The position numbers and the translations under genes are program-made. A stretch of 64,000 nt of DNA from Thioclava indica (GTDB lineage: Bacteria; Pseudomonadota; Alphaproteobacteria; Rhodobacterales; Rhodobacteraceae), in the NCBI RefSeq assembly GCF_000714545.1, contig NZ_AUNB01000051.1, positions 62,001-126,000 on the forward strand, written 5' to 3'. Below the pieces are notes generated by a model. It made no database searches and was not told where the DNA came from. It worked only from the letters and a program-made list of their open reading frames with translations. Positions within the stretch are counted from its first letter, which is position 1; every line of letters begins with the position of its first letter. Positions 29,232-36,812 of this stretch are shown piece by piece.

Positions 29232-29586
29232 GGCTCTTGCCCCGAGTTATGTCGACCGCGGTGCTCGTGAAGGGCGATGGATGCCTCCGGCGGGAGTATT
29301 TAGGGCTAGATGAAAGCGCAGTCCACCCCCCATTGACCGCCGCCCAATGGTTTGCGAGGGCCGCATAGGTGTAGCTGCCCGCTGACTGTAAGGCCGCGCC
29401 GAATGCGACCAATGCTGCGTCTTGGCTTGGGGCCCACGAGATGATCAACGTCAATCGGTTCCGCTGACGCGATGCGAGCTATCGACGGCGCGCGCGTGTT
29501 ACCGCGTCTTCACTTCCTCGCGCGTTTAAGCGCCAACCTCCCGTGGCGCCCTAGCTTGTCCACCAAACGTCATGGGAGGATTTTAT
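29232..29586. other. Intergenic region before the MFS gene
   Basis: This 355-base gap holds the repeat at 29279-29315 and the MFS promoter region. A minus-strand frame (29454 to 29173) crosses the repeat and overlaps the ybaK-like start, so I do not call it a gene, although its first 50 codons have coding-like composition. Confidence 0.5.
29279..29315. repeat. Short interspersed repeat (Rhodobacterales type)
   Basis: The element begins GGATGCCTCCGGCGGGAGTA and continues TTTAGGGCTAGATGAAAG. I remember sequences of the form CTCCGGCGGGAGTATTT followed by AGATGAA as frequent between genes in Rhodobacter and Roseobacter genomes. Only one copy is visible here; its role is unknown to me. Confidence 0.5.
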
Positions 29587-30903
29587 ATGACCGAATTCAC
29601 TCAATCCGGGCCCGCAGTCCGGGCCGATAGCAGAGCTGGCAAATTTCGTTGGGCTGTCGTGGCTTTGCTCTTTGCAATCACGATCATCAACTATATCGAC
29701 CGCTCGGCGATCTCATATGCGATCACGCCGATGGCCAAAGAGCTATCGCTTAGCGATGCACAACGCGGCGTGATCTTGGGCGCCTTTGGCTTTGGCTATG
29801 CCTTCACCACCTTTTTGGGCGGCATCCTTGTGGACCGGTTCGGCGCGCGGATCGTATTGGCCATCTCGGTCGCGTTCTGGGCGGTGTCGATCTGGCTAAG
29901 CGGGGCGGCCTCGAGCTTCTTTCTGGTGCTGGGCGCGCGCGCGATGCTTGGACTGGCAGAGGGGCCGATGTTCCCCGGCATGACCGGCGCAATTGGCAGT
30001 TGGTTGGCGGGCGCGGAACGTGCGAAAGCCTTGGGTGTTTCGCTGGCTGCTGTGCCGTTTTCATTGGCCATCGGTGCCCCGATCGTGACCGAGCTGATGG
30101 GCGCATTCGGTTGGCGCGCGATGTTTTATATCCTTGCCGGCGTGTCGCTCGCATGGTTGCCGATCTGGCTCTGGCTGTTTCGCAACCACCCCGAGGACAG
30201 CCCCAATGTTTCGGATGGCGAACTGGCACATATTCGCACGACGGTCAGTCATGATGACGCCCCCAAAACAGATATTCAGCGCCCGAAAACGACATGGAAA
30301 CGACTGTTTACCAACCCGACTCTGCTGGTGAATTACTGGGCGTTTTTCGTATTCGGATACTTCCTGTTCTTCTTCATGACGTGGTTGCCGGGGTATCTGG
30401 AGAAAGATTTCGGGCTGTCCGTTTCGGCTGTCGGCTGGTTTTCCGTGGTGCCTTGGGCGGCGGCGGCCGTGGTGTTGCTGGGATTGGGGTATCTTTCGGA
30501 CAAACTTTTGGCGCGCACCCGTTCGTTGCGCCTGTCGCGCTCGGCGATGATCGCGGTAACGCAGGCGATTGCAGCACTTGTCGTCATCCCCGTAGCATTC
30601 ACCTCTAATCTGACGGTGGCGTTGACGCTGATCACCATCGCCTTGGCGGCCTCAATGGGCGCAAATGCAGCTTACTACGCAGTCAATATCGACGTTGCAC
30701 CGGATCGCTCGGCCACGGCGCTTGGAATCATGGATCTGGGATTTGCAATCTCGGGCTTTCTGGCCCCCACGATTACGGGCTGGGTCGTGGGCACAAGCGG
30801 AAGCTTCGTTGAAGCCTTTTTGTTGATGGCGGGGCTAGGGATATCCTCGGTAGTTTTGACCGCGCTGTTTCATCGTCCCGACCGGGATGCTGTGCGCGTA
30901 TAA
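29587..30903 (+). CDS. MFS transporter, anion:cation symporter-like family
   Basis: This 438-residue transporter has 12 predicted helices and resembles the ACS family of the major facilitator superfamily (hexuronate, glucarate, phthalate and similar organic anions). The ATG at 29587 follows GGGAGGATTTTAT. It has the ACS-type N-terminus ITIINYIDRSAISYAITPM, the motif GFGYAFTTFLGGILVDRFGARIVL (MFS motif A, DRFGAR), LGLAEGPMFPGMTGAIGSWLAGAERAKALG between helices 4 and 5, and a cytoplasmic loop (about residues 205-240) with NHPEDSPNVSDGEL. The second half has MGANAAYYAVNIDVAPDRSATALGIMDLGFAISGFLAPTITGW. It is monocistronic and followed by a large inverted repeat. Substrate unknown. Confidence 0.88.
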   Translation: MTEFTQSGPAVRADSRAGKFRWAVVALLFAITIINYIDRSAISYAITPMAKELSLSDAQRGVILGAFGFGYAFTTFLGGILVDRFGARIVLAISVAFWAVSIWLSGAASSFFLVLGARAMLGLAEGPMFPGMTGAIGSWLAGAERAKALGVSLAAVPFSLAIGAPIVTELMGAFGWRAMFYILAGVSLAWLPIWLWLFRNHPEDSPNVSDGELAHIRTTVSHDDAPKTDIQRPKTTWKRLFTNPTLLVNYWAFFVFGYFLFFFMTWLPGYLEKDFGLSVSAVGWFSVVPWAAAAVVLLGLGYLSDKLLARTRSLRLSRSAMIAVTQAIAALVVIPVAFTSNLTVALTLITIALAASMGANAAYYAVNIDVAPDRSATALGIMDLGFAISGFLAPTITGWVVGTSGSFVEAFLLMAGLGISSVVLTALFHRPDRDAVRV

Positions 30904-30912
30904 CCCGGACGA

Positions 30913-30964
30913 GAGGTTTGCGGATGTCCTGACCTGTCTCAGGAATAGGGCGTTCGCAAACCTC
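30913..30964. repeat. Composite inverted repeat after the MFS gene
   Basis: GAGGTTTGCG (30913-30922) and CGCAAACCTC (30955-30964) are a perfect ten-base inverted repeat that encloses a second one, CCTGA/TCAGG (30928-30932 and 30939-30943). No T-run follows. It could fold as a branched terminator-like RNA or mark an element boundary. Confidence 0.6.
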
Positions 30965-30969
30965 AAGCA

Positions 30970-31188
30970 CTAGAATTTCCAAGCAGACAAGCCCGCCGCC
31001 ACGGCACGCGCGACATCATGCAAGGCGCGTGATTCGCGACGCGCGATGCGGTCGACAAAATCGACCTCGCCCCCGGTTTGGCAAAAAACAGCCGATCGCC
31101 TGATAGTTGTTTCGCTAGGAACCGGTTCAATCAACTTCCGTGCTATGCTGCGACACGCAGGGCCTAAAGCGATTATTCCGACGCGCAC
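30970..31188 (-). CDS. Possible small protein upstream of the three-hydrolase gene (uncertain)
   Basis: A 72-codon frame starts with GTG at 31188, divergent from the three-hydrolase gene. The second half (QTGGEVDFVDRIARRESRALHDVARAVAAGLSAWKF) has codon use like the surrounding genes and an amphipathic helical look, while the first half looks less coding. I recognise no family, no clear ribosome-binding site is visible, and it could be a gene remnant. It sits between the composite inverted repeat and the accessory gene, in the 352-base gap 30904-31255, which otherwise shows nothing. Confidence 0.25.
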   Translation of the reverse strand: MRVGIIALGPACRSIARKLIEPVPSETTIRRSAVFCQTGGEVDFVDRIARRESRALHDVARAVAAGLSAWKF

Positions 31189-31255
31189 GATTTGAGTGCT
31201 ATTTGACGGATTTCACTTGGGTTTCAGGGTCCACCCACTGACACGAAGGTGCCTT

Positions 31256-33982
31256 ATGACGACGCAAATCACATTAACCGAACTCAAGGCCAAAATTCGC
31301 GATATCGACACCCCCGACGAGGAAATCGCCGCCTATTTACTGGCCGCGCCCGAAGCCTCTGATGCCTTTGCGCCGCAGGTGCGGATCAACCCTGACTTGG
31401 TAGATGATGAAGGCACCGAAGCCGATGTCGCGATGCGGTTTTTTAACGCAATGTCCAAGCGGCGGCGGCAAAAGAAATACCTCCGGAAAATCGAAAACGG
31501 CTGGACCGGGCTGCGCGTCGTGTCCGAGGGCGATAGCTGGTTTCAGTATCCGTTCCTGCTGCATGATGTGATTGATCAGCTGTTTGACGACTACGCGATT
31601 TACAGCCTCGGGGCGGCGGGGGATCTGGTTCAAGACATGCTGGATCAAGACGAGATCCTGCAAGCGGTGCGCCAGCATAACCCGCATGTGTTTCTGATCA
31701 GCGGTGGCGGCAATGATCTGCTGGGCGACGGGATGCTGCAAACCGCATTGCACCCGTTCAAGACTGGCAAGCTGGCCAAGGATTATCCCAACTCCACGTT
31801 CACCAAACGGCTCAAGGATATCATCGGCGTCTACCGCTCGATCTTTACGACGCTGCTGGCTGAGTTCCCCAACCTGAAAATCCTGTGTCACGGCTATGAT
31901 TACGCGCAACCCGCGAACGCGCGCTGGCTGGGTAAGCCGATGGAGGCGCTGGGGATCAAGGACAAGACGCTACAGGCGCAAATCGTGGCAGAGCTGGTAG
32001 AGCGTTTCAACACGGCCCTAGTCGATCTCGCCGCGGAATTCCCCGGATCTGTCGTTCGCGTGAGTTGCCTGAATTGCGTGGGCAGCAACTGGCACGATGA
32101 ATTGCACCCCAACAACACCGGCTATGGCGCGGCGGCCGGGAAGTTCCGCGCTATTATTGACTCGATGTTTGGGGCGAACGCTCCGTTTGAGGTCACAGCC
32201 CCGCTGTCGCCGGGCAAAGAGGCCAAGATCGACGCGCATGACCTCAACCCCGAGGCGTTTCGCGAATTGGTCGATCATCGGGGCCGCGAATTGCTCGACA
32301 CGCCTTTGCCACCCACCGAAGACGAAGCCCGCCGCAAGGAAATCGAGCAGGATATTTCGCAGCATTTCGAAAAGATATCTGGCGGGGCCGATTTCCTGCC
32401 TGCCAGCTTTCTCTATCGCGGCGCGGATGCGGCCGCTGCGGTCTGTCGCATCAACCTGCCCGGCGGCTCGGGCACCGGCTTTATGATCGCGACGCGCAAC
32501 TTCATCATGACCAACAACCACGTCATCGGCGACGAAGACGAAGCCCGCGAAGCCGTTGCCGAGTTCAACTTCGAGGAGGGCGGTGCCAGCCTAATGGTCA
32601 ACCTTGATCCGGATCGGTTTTTCGTAACCTCCACGGAGTTGGATTTCACCATCGTTGGCTGTGACGACCCCGCGCTGGAGATCTTTGACCCGATCCCGCT
32701 GCTGCGCAACCCATCCACCGTGACGCGCGGCGAAAAGGTCAATATCGTGCAGCACCCGCGCGGGCGTCCCAAGGAAGTCGCGCTGCACAATAACGACGTG
32801 TTGCGCGTCAAGGATAAGGTGATCTGGTATGAAACCGACACCGAACCGGGATCATCGGGCAGCCCGGTGTTCAACAACACGTGGGATCTGGTGGCCTTGC
32901 ATCACGCGGGTTGGGTTGAAGGGGGCGTAACCACGAACGAAGGCGTGCGCATCGCGGCCATCGTATCCCATCTGGTGGCCCGCCAGCACATCGAAGCCAC
33001 CGCCTCCTTCAAGTTGATGGAGCTGCTTTCAACGGTCCCCGACAGCTCTCCGCATCTTGGGTTCTTTGACATTGCGGGCATCACCGGCTCCAGCGTGCAG
33101 GAAGTGGAAGTGCCCGAATATAAGGGCTCGCTTGAATTCGCCGATATCGGTTTCTGGAATATCGAGCATTTCAATGACGCCATTTCCGACACCCGCGTTG
33201 ACAAGGTGGCCTGCGTGCTGGGCCATCTGTCGCTGGACGCCATGGGCTTGGTCGAGGTGCAAAAAGACGCGATGGAGCGTCTGATTGCGTCGCTTCAGGC
33301 CCTTGGGCATAGCTACGACTACAAATATCTGGACGTCAAAGGCAGGCAGGATCTGGCCGTTCTGTATGACAGCAAGACCACGGAAGTGAACATTTCCGCC
33401 AAGATCCTGAACCGCCACAAAACGGCTTGGGCCGCGACAACGGAGTCAGGGCGCACGGCCTTTCCGCGCCGCCCATTGATCGCAACGGTCAAAGTGGCCC
33501 CCAATACGGAGGGGGGCGATCCGGTGGAATTCATCATGATCCTGCTGCACCTCAAGGCGTTCGGCGACCCGCAAAGCAAGGCCCGCCGTCGCCTTGCCGC
33601 CGAGATCCTGACCGAGGTGATCGCCGACATCCGCAAGACCGAAAAGCTGCCCGTGGTTCTGGGCGGTGATCTGAATGAGACGCTGAATACCGACGTGCTT
33701 GGCCCGCTCACCGATGCGCCCGATCTGTTCACGCTGACCACAGATGATGCCGCCGACAATGCGCTGTCCTATGTCGGGGCGAGATATCGCTCGCTGATTG
33801 ATCACATCGTGGTCAGCAACGATGTCCACATGGCCCCGATCAGCGGCGACGACGCAGCCATCGTGCGGCTCGACAAATCGGTGGCGGATTTCACCCGCGA
33901 CGTGTCTGACCATGTGCCGCTGGTGATCCGCATGGTCAGCCGCGACGCGCCGATACAGATCGGCAGTGCGGGCAAGAAATGA
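31256..33982 (+). CDS. Three-hydrolase fusion: SGNH esterase, trypsin-like protease and EEP nuclease
   Basis: This 908-residue protein has no signal peptide or membrane segment and should be cytosolic. The start at 31256 has GAAGGTG upstream. Domains in order: (1) residues 1-85, a small module (DTPDEEIAAYLLAAPEAS, FAPQVRINPDLVDD) with a basic end (SKRRRQKKYLRK). (2) About 86-305, an SGNH/GDSL hydrolase: EGDSW (S94), GGGND (150-154), HDELH (D281, H284). (3) About 380-585, a V8/trypsin-like serine protease: TNNHVIG (H422), ELDFTIV (D463), PGSSGSPVF (S534). (4) About 627-895, an endonuclease/exonuclease/phosphatase domain: GFWNIEHF (N635), GLVEVQK (E667), GGDLNET (D805, N807), SLIDHIV (D849, H850), SDHVP (D885, H886). 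All three active sites look intact. I infer a conflict or defence effector; no function is established. Confidence 0.85.
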   Translation: MTTQITLTELKAKIRDIDTPDEEIAAYLLAAPEASDAFAPQVRINPDLVDDEGTEADVAMRFFNAMSKRRRQKKYLRKIENGWTGLRVVSEGDSWFQYPFLLHDVIDQLFDDYAIYSLGAAGDLVQDMLDQDEILQAVRQHNPHVFLISGGGNDLLGDGMLQTALHPFKTGKLAKDYPNSTFTKRLKDIIGVYRSIFTTLLAEFPNLKILCHGYDYAQPANARWLGKPMEALGIKDKTLQAQIVAELVERFNTALVDLAAEFPGSVVRVSCLNCVGSNWHDELHPNNTGYGAAAGKFRAIIDSMFGANAPFEVTAPLSPGKEAKIDAHDLNPEAFRELVDHRGRELLDTPLPPTEDEARRKEIEQDISQHFEKISGGADFLPASFLYRGADAAAAVCRINLPGGSGTGFMIATRNFIMTNNHVIGDEDEAREAVAEFNFEEGGASLMVNLDPDRFFVTSTELDFTIVGCDDPALEIFDPIPLLRNPSTVTRGEKVNIVQHPRGRPKEVALHNNDVLRVKDKVIWYETDTEPGSSGSPVFNNTWDLVALHHAGWVEGGVTTNEGVRIAAIVSHLVARQHIEATASFKLMELLSTVPDSSPHLGFFDIAGITGSSVQEVEVPEYKGSLEFADIGFWNIEHFNDAISDTRVDKVACVLGHLSLDAMGLVEVQKDAMERLIASLQALGHSYDYKYLDVKGRQDLAVLYDSKTTEVNISAKILNRHKTAWAATTESGRTAFPRRPLIATVKVAPNTEGGDPVEFIMILLHLKAFGDPQSKARRRLAAEILTEVIADIRKTEKLPVVLGGDLNETLNTDVLGPLTDAPDLFTLTTDDAADNALSYVGARYRSLIDHIVVSNDVHMAPISGDDAAIVRLDKSVADFTRDVSDHVPLVIRMVSRDAPIQIGSAGKK

Positions 33983-34006
33983 GGTCTGAGAACCGCTCGC
34001 AATGAA

Positions 34007-34031
34007 AACCTTGGCGGCAGTCGCCAAGGTT
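34007..34031 (+). terminator. Hairpin after the three-hydrolase gene
   Basis: AACCTTGGCG and CGCCAAGGTT form a ten-base perfect stem with a five-base loop, 25 bases after the stop. The following bases (CGTTGTGTTC) are only moderately T-rich, so termination strength is uncertain. Confidence 0.55.
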
Positions 34032-34181
34032 CGTTGTGTTCTGGTCGGCGGCCCTCCACGTCTGGCCGGGCACGAAGGGCGCAAGGCGCCTTCTTTGCGA
34101 TGCTGCGAACGGCGCGAATGAGCCTCCCCCTTTGAAGTGGTCCGCCCTTATCGTCAGGAAAGCGGAGGACCAAGATCGGCG

Positions 34182-34268
34182 ATCAAGAGACCCAAGCCCG
34201 AAGAGGTTGTCGTGAAGTTACGACACGTTGAGGTGCTGATGGGGCAGGGCATGTCCCGGATTGACGCG
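34182..34268 (+). pseudogene. IS3-family orfA fragment
   Basis: The frame reads IKRPKPEEVVVKLRHVEVLM, then GQGMSRIDA, and then leaves the family. This matches the N-terminus of the helix-turn-helix protein OrfA of an IS3-family element (KRPKPEEIVxKLRQVEVLMGQG). Everything after RIDA is missing, so it is a broken remnant of about 29 codons. The TGAAGTGGTCC sequence near 34131 may be a remnant of the element's end. Confidence 0.7.
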
Positions 34269-34286
34269 CCAGTATGGCCGATATGG

Positions 34287-34478
34287 TTAGCCCAGGGTTG
34301 CGGCTTTGCTGAGAAAGGCAGGCTGGTAGACTGAATAGCCCCTAGATTCGTAGACGCCTTCGGGGCTCAGTTTCCGCTGCTGTTCGAACTCGACGGGCGA
34401 CAGCATCCTGTTTCTCGCATGCTTGCGCTTCGGGTTGTAGAACATCTCGATGTAATCGAACACGTCCTGCCCCTGCAA
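34287..34478 (-). pseudogene. IS3-family transposase (orfB) C-terminal fragment
   Basis: On the minus strand the frame reads LQGQDVFDYIEMFYNPKRKH, then ARNRMLSPVEFEQQRKLSPEGVYESRGYSVYQ. This is the C-terminal end of an rve-type transposase (xxVFxYIExFYNxxRxHxxLGxxSPxxFE). The N-terminal part with the DDE residues is gone; upstream the frame meets the palindrome at 34477-34499 and no longer resembles a transposase. It points toward the orfA fragment, the wrong orientation for a single simple element, so the locus has been rearranged or holds two elements. Confidence 0.75.
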
Positions 34479-34499
34479 ATGATCCCCCGGATCATTTGC
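34477..34499. repeat. Perfect 10-bp palindrome at the edge of the transposase fragment
   Basis: CAAATGATCC and GGATCATTTG flank CCC. The next bases, GCTCCGCTGCGCGGAC, contain a further GC-rich inverted arrangement. The palindrome interrupts the transposase frame, so it is either a small inserted element or the junction of two elements. Confidence 0.6.
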
Positions 34500-34590
34500 T
34501 CCGCTGCGCGGACCAGCTTGAACTCGTGACAGGTTCCGCGAGGGCTCATCGAATGGGCCCGCTTGCTCGGCGGGGTCTTAAACAATAAAA

Positions 34591-34667
34591 TGGCGATCCC
34601 TGAAGGACTCGAACCCTCAACCTGCTGATTAGAAGTCAGCTGCTCTATCCAGTTGAGCTAAGGGACC
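34591..34667 (-). tRNA. tRNA-Arg (anticodon TCT)
   Basis: The 77-base gene includes an encoded CCA. The acceptor stem pairs GGTCCCT with AGGGATC (one G-U pair), the anticodon stem-loop is CTGACTTCTAATCAG with anticodon TCT, and the T-arm contains GGTTCGAGTCC. Its 3' end faces the IS remnants and the three-hydrolase gene, the usual orientation for an element integrated at a tRNA 3' end. Confidence 0.95.
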
Positions 34668-34708
34668 GCAGGCTGCCTAAATGCGACAGATTGCGCGGGC
34701 GTGCAAGT

Positions 34709-35167
34709 TTAGATCGCGCGGGTCAGGTAGACGGAATTGGGATCTTCGCGATAGCTGCCAAAGGGTGGGCATTCCTGAAAGCCTGCGCGCAGATACAGGA
34801 TGCGGGCGGGTTCGAACGAGGGTTGTGTGCCGGTTTCAAGGCTGATGCGGGTGAGCCCGTCACTGCGGGCCTGCGTGATCAGATGGTCAAGCATCTGGCG
34901 CGCAAGGCCACGTCCGCGCAGTTCGGCCAGCACATGCATCGACTTGATTTCGGCGTGTTCGGGGGTGAGGCGTTTATAGGCGCCCATGCCGATCACCGCC
35001 GTCCCCTCGCGCATCACAAAGAACGCGACTTCCGGGATGGCCAGCGCCTCGGGGGGCATCATGTGGATCGATTCAGGGGGCGTATCGACATGCATCGCGT
35101 GATGGTGACGGGCGTGCAGATCGGCCAGATCCGGCTGCAAGGGCGACTCGCGGGTGATCGTGATCAT
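34709..35167 (-). CDS. GNAT family N-acetyltransferase
   Basis: This 152-residue enzyme transfers an acetyl group from acetyl-CoA to an amine. I start it at the ATG at 35167 (MITITRESPLQPDLADL), with GAGAG upstream; the frame runs on into the preceding gene. The CoA-binding motif A is AEIKSMHVLAELRGRGLARQMLDHLI (about residues 80-105) with the R-x-x-G-x-G/A pattern RGRGLA. TRISLETGTQPSFEPARILYLRAGFQECPPFG is the following strand-helix pair typical of the family, including LETG and LYxxxGF. It lies 26 bases downstream of the BaiN-like gene on the same strand, so the two may be co-transcribed. Substrate unknown. Confidence 0.88.
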   Translation of the reverse strand: MITITRESPLQPDLADLHARHHHAMHVDTPPESIHMMPPEALAIPEVAFFVMREGTAVIGMGAYKRLTPEHAEIKSMHVLAELRGRGLARQMLDHLITQARSDGLTRISLETGTQPSFEPARILYLRAGFQECPPFGSYREDPNSVYLTRAI

Positions 35168-35193
35168 AAAAGCTCTCTCGTTCTCTAAGGCAC

Positions 35194-36384
35194 TTAGGCC
35201 ACCTGACCTGCGGCCCAACCCGAGGCCCAAGCCCATTGGAAATTATACCCGCCAAGCCAGCCGGTAACATCGACAACTTCGCCGATGAAATACAGCCCCT
35301 CAACGGCGCGCGCCTGCAGGGTTTTGGCATCCAGCTCGGTGGTGTCAACGCCGCCCAGCGTGACCTCGGCGGTGCGATACCCCTCAGACCCGACAGGGCG
35401 CACCTGCCAGCGATGCACCCGCTCGGCGATCTTGGCCAGCGCGGTGTTGGGCTGATCGGCCAAGCGCCCCGTCAGCCCGGTATCGGTCACGACATACTGC
35501 GCCAGCTTGTCGGGCATGTGGCGCGCCAGCGCATTGTGCAACGCCTGCTTGCCTGCACTGGCGCGCTGATCGGCCAGATCGGCGGCGATATCGCGCCCCG
35601 GCATCAGATCGACCTCGATCGTGTCACCCTCGCGCCAATAGCTGGAGATCTGTAAGATCGCAGGCCCAGACAGCCCGCGATGGGTGAACAAAAGCGCCTC
35701 GTCAAAACCGATCTTGCCATGCCCGACGCGTGCCTCCAGCGCGATGCCCGACAGCGGCGCGGAGCGGGCCAGATCTTGCTCGGCGAAGGTCAACGGCACG
35801 AGGGCAGGGCGGGTCTCGATCAGGCCCAGCCCGAAATCGCGCGCGATCTGATAACCGATCCCGGTCGCGCCCATCTTGGGAATCGACTTGCCGCCCGTCG
35901 CCACGATCACCGAGTGCGCAAGGATCGGCCCCGCGCTGGTGGCAACGCTGAACCCGTCTGCGGTGCGGCTCACCCCCTCGACGCTCACTTGTAAACGCAA
36001 CGCGCCCCCCGCCGCGCGCAGATCGCGCACCAGCAGATCGACCACCTGAGTCGCTTTGCCATCGCAAAACAACTGACCCAGATGTTTTTCGTGCCACGCA
36101 ATCCCCGCCGCGTCGATGCGGGCGATGAAATCATCGGGCGTGTAGCGCGACAGCGCCGACAGCGCAAAGCGCGGATTGGCCGACAAAAACCGCGCCATCG
36201 CATTTTGCCGCGTGAGCGCGCGATTGGTGAAATTGCATCGCCCGCCGCCCGAAATGCGAATCTTCTCGCCCGGAGCACGCGCATGATCGAGCACGATAAC
36301 GCGCCGACCCCGCCGCCCGGCTTCGATCCCAGCCATAAGCCCAGCGGCACCTGCACCCAGAATGACGACATCAGTGGTTTCCAT
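35194..36384 (-). CDS. BaiN/HI0933-type FAD-dependent oxidoreductase
   Basis: This 396-residue flavoprotein belongs to the HI0933/BaiN (TIGR00275-like) family of NAD(P)/FAD-dependent oxidoreductases. The N-terminal dinucleotide fold is VVILGAGAAGLMAGIEAGRR (about residues 6-25), followed by LDHARAPGEKIRISGGGRCNFTN, the most diagnostic block (GRKxxxSGxGRCNxTN). Later signatures are VVATGGKSIPKMGATGIGYQIARDFGLGL (about 160-188), LFTHRGLSGPAILQISSYWR and the C-terminal GLYFIGEVVDVTGWLGGYNFQWAWASGWAAG (about 360-390). Some members reduce bile-acid intermediates; the role in most bacteria is undefined, so no symbol is given. The ATG is at 36384. Confidence 0.9.
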   Translation of the reverse strand: METTDVVILGAGAAGLMAGIEAGRRGRRVIVLDHARAPGEKIRISGGGRCNFTNRALTRQNAMARFLSANPRFALSALSRYTPDDFIARIDAAGIAWHEKHLGQLFCDGKATQVVDLLVRDLRAAGGALRLQVSVEGVSRTADGFSVATSAGPILAHSVIVATGGKSIPKMGATGIGYQIARDFGLGLIETRPALVPLTFAEQDLARSAPLSGIALEARVGHGKIGFDEALLFTHRGLSGPAILQISSYWREGDTIEVDLMPGRDIAADLADQRASAGKQALHNALARHMPDKLAQYVVTDTGLTGRLADQPNTALAKIAERVHRWQVRPVGSEGYRTAEVTLGGVDTTELDAKTLQARAVEGLYFIGEVVDVTGWLGGYNFQWAWASGWAAGQVA

Positions 36385-36483
36385 GCCTGTCCCTTGCCCG
36401 AGCCCGCGATCACACGCAATCGGAAATTTGCGCGATTTTTCCCTTGCAGCGCCGCGCCGCCTTAGCTAGAAACCGCGCCAAGT

Positions 36484-36558
36484 TGGGATGTAGCCAAGTG
36501 GTAAGGCAACTGTTTTTGGTACAGTGTACCGTAGGTTCGAATCCTACCATCCCAGCCA
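36484..36558 (+). tRNA. tRNA-Gln (anticodon TTG)
   Basis: The 75-base gene includes an encoded CCA. The acceptor stem pairs TGGGATG with CATCCCA, the anticodon stem ACTGT/ACAGT encloses the loop TTTTGGT with anticodon TTG, and the T-arm contains GGTTCGAATCC. Confidence 0.95.
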
Positions 36559-36812
36559 ACTTCCTTTAGAACGGCCAGACCCTTTCCTGACATCGCGCTG
36601 CTAGGAACGATGTCCTAGCGTGCCAATGTCCGCGCAGAGGCAACCGGGCTTGGCAGCCAGATTTCCCCGGAGCCAAGGCGCGACACGAATCAGGTCGGTC
36701 TTCCAAGTCTCCGGGGTGCGCGCTGAGGCGGTGCAGGATTGGACGCGACGGTCGAGGTCGCGCTAAGGTCAAAACACATTATGCGCCATTGCCGGGGCAG
36801 GGGGCGCTTGGC

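Noticed and set aside
36566-36772. 68-codon minus-strand frame between tRNA-Gln and hisA
   Set aside because: Arg/Pro-rich composition without family resemblance or ribosome-binding site; treated as non-coding.
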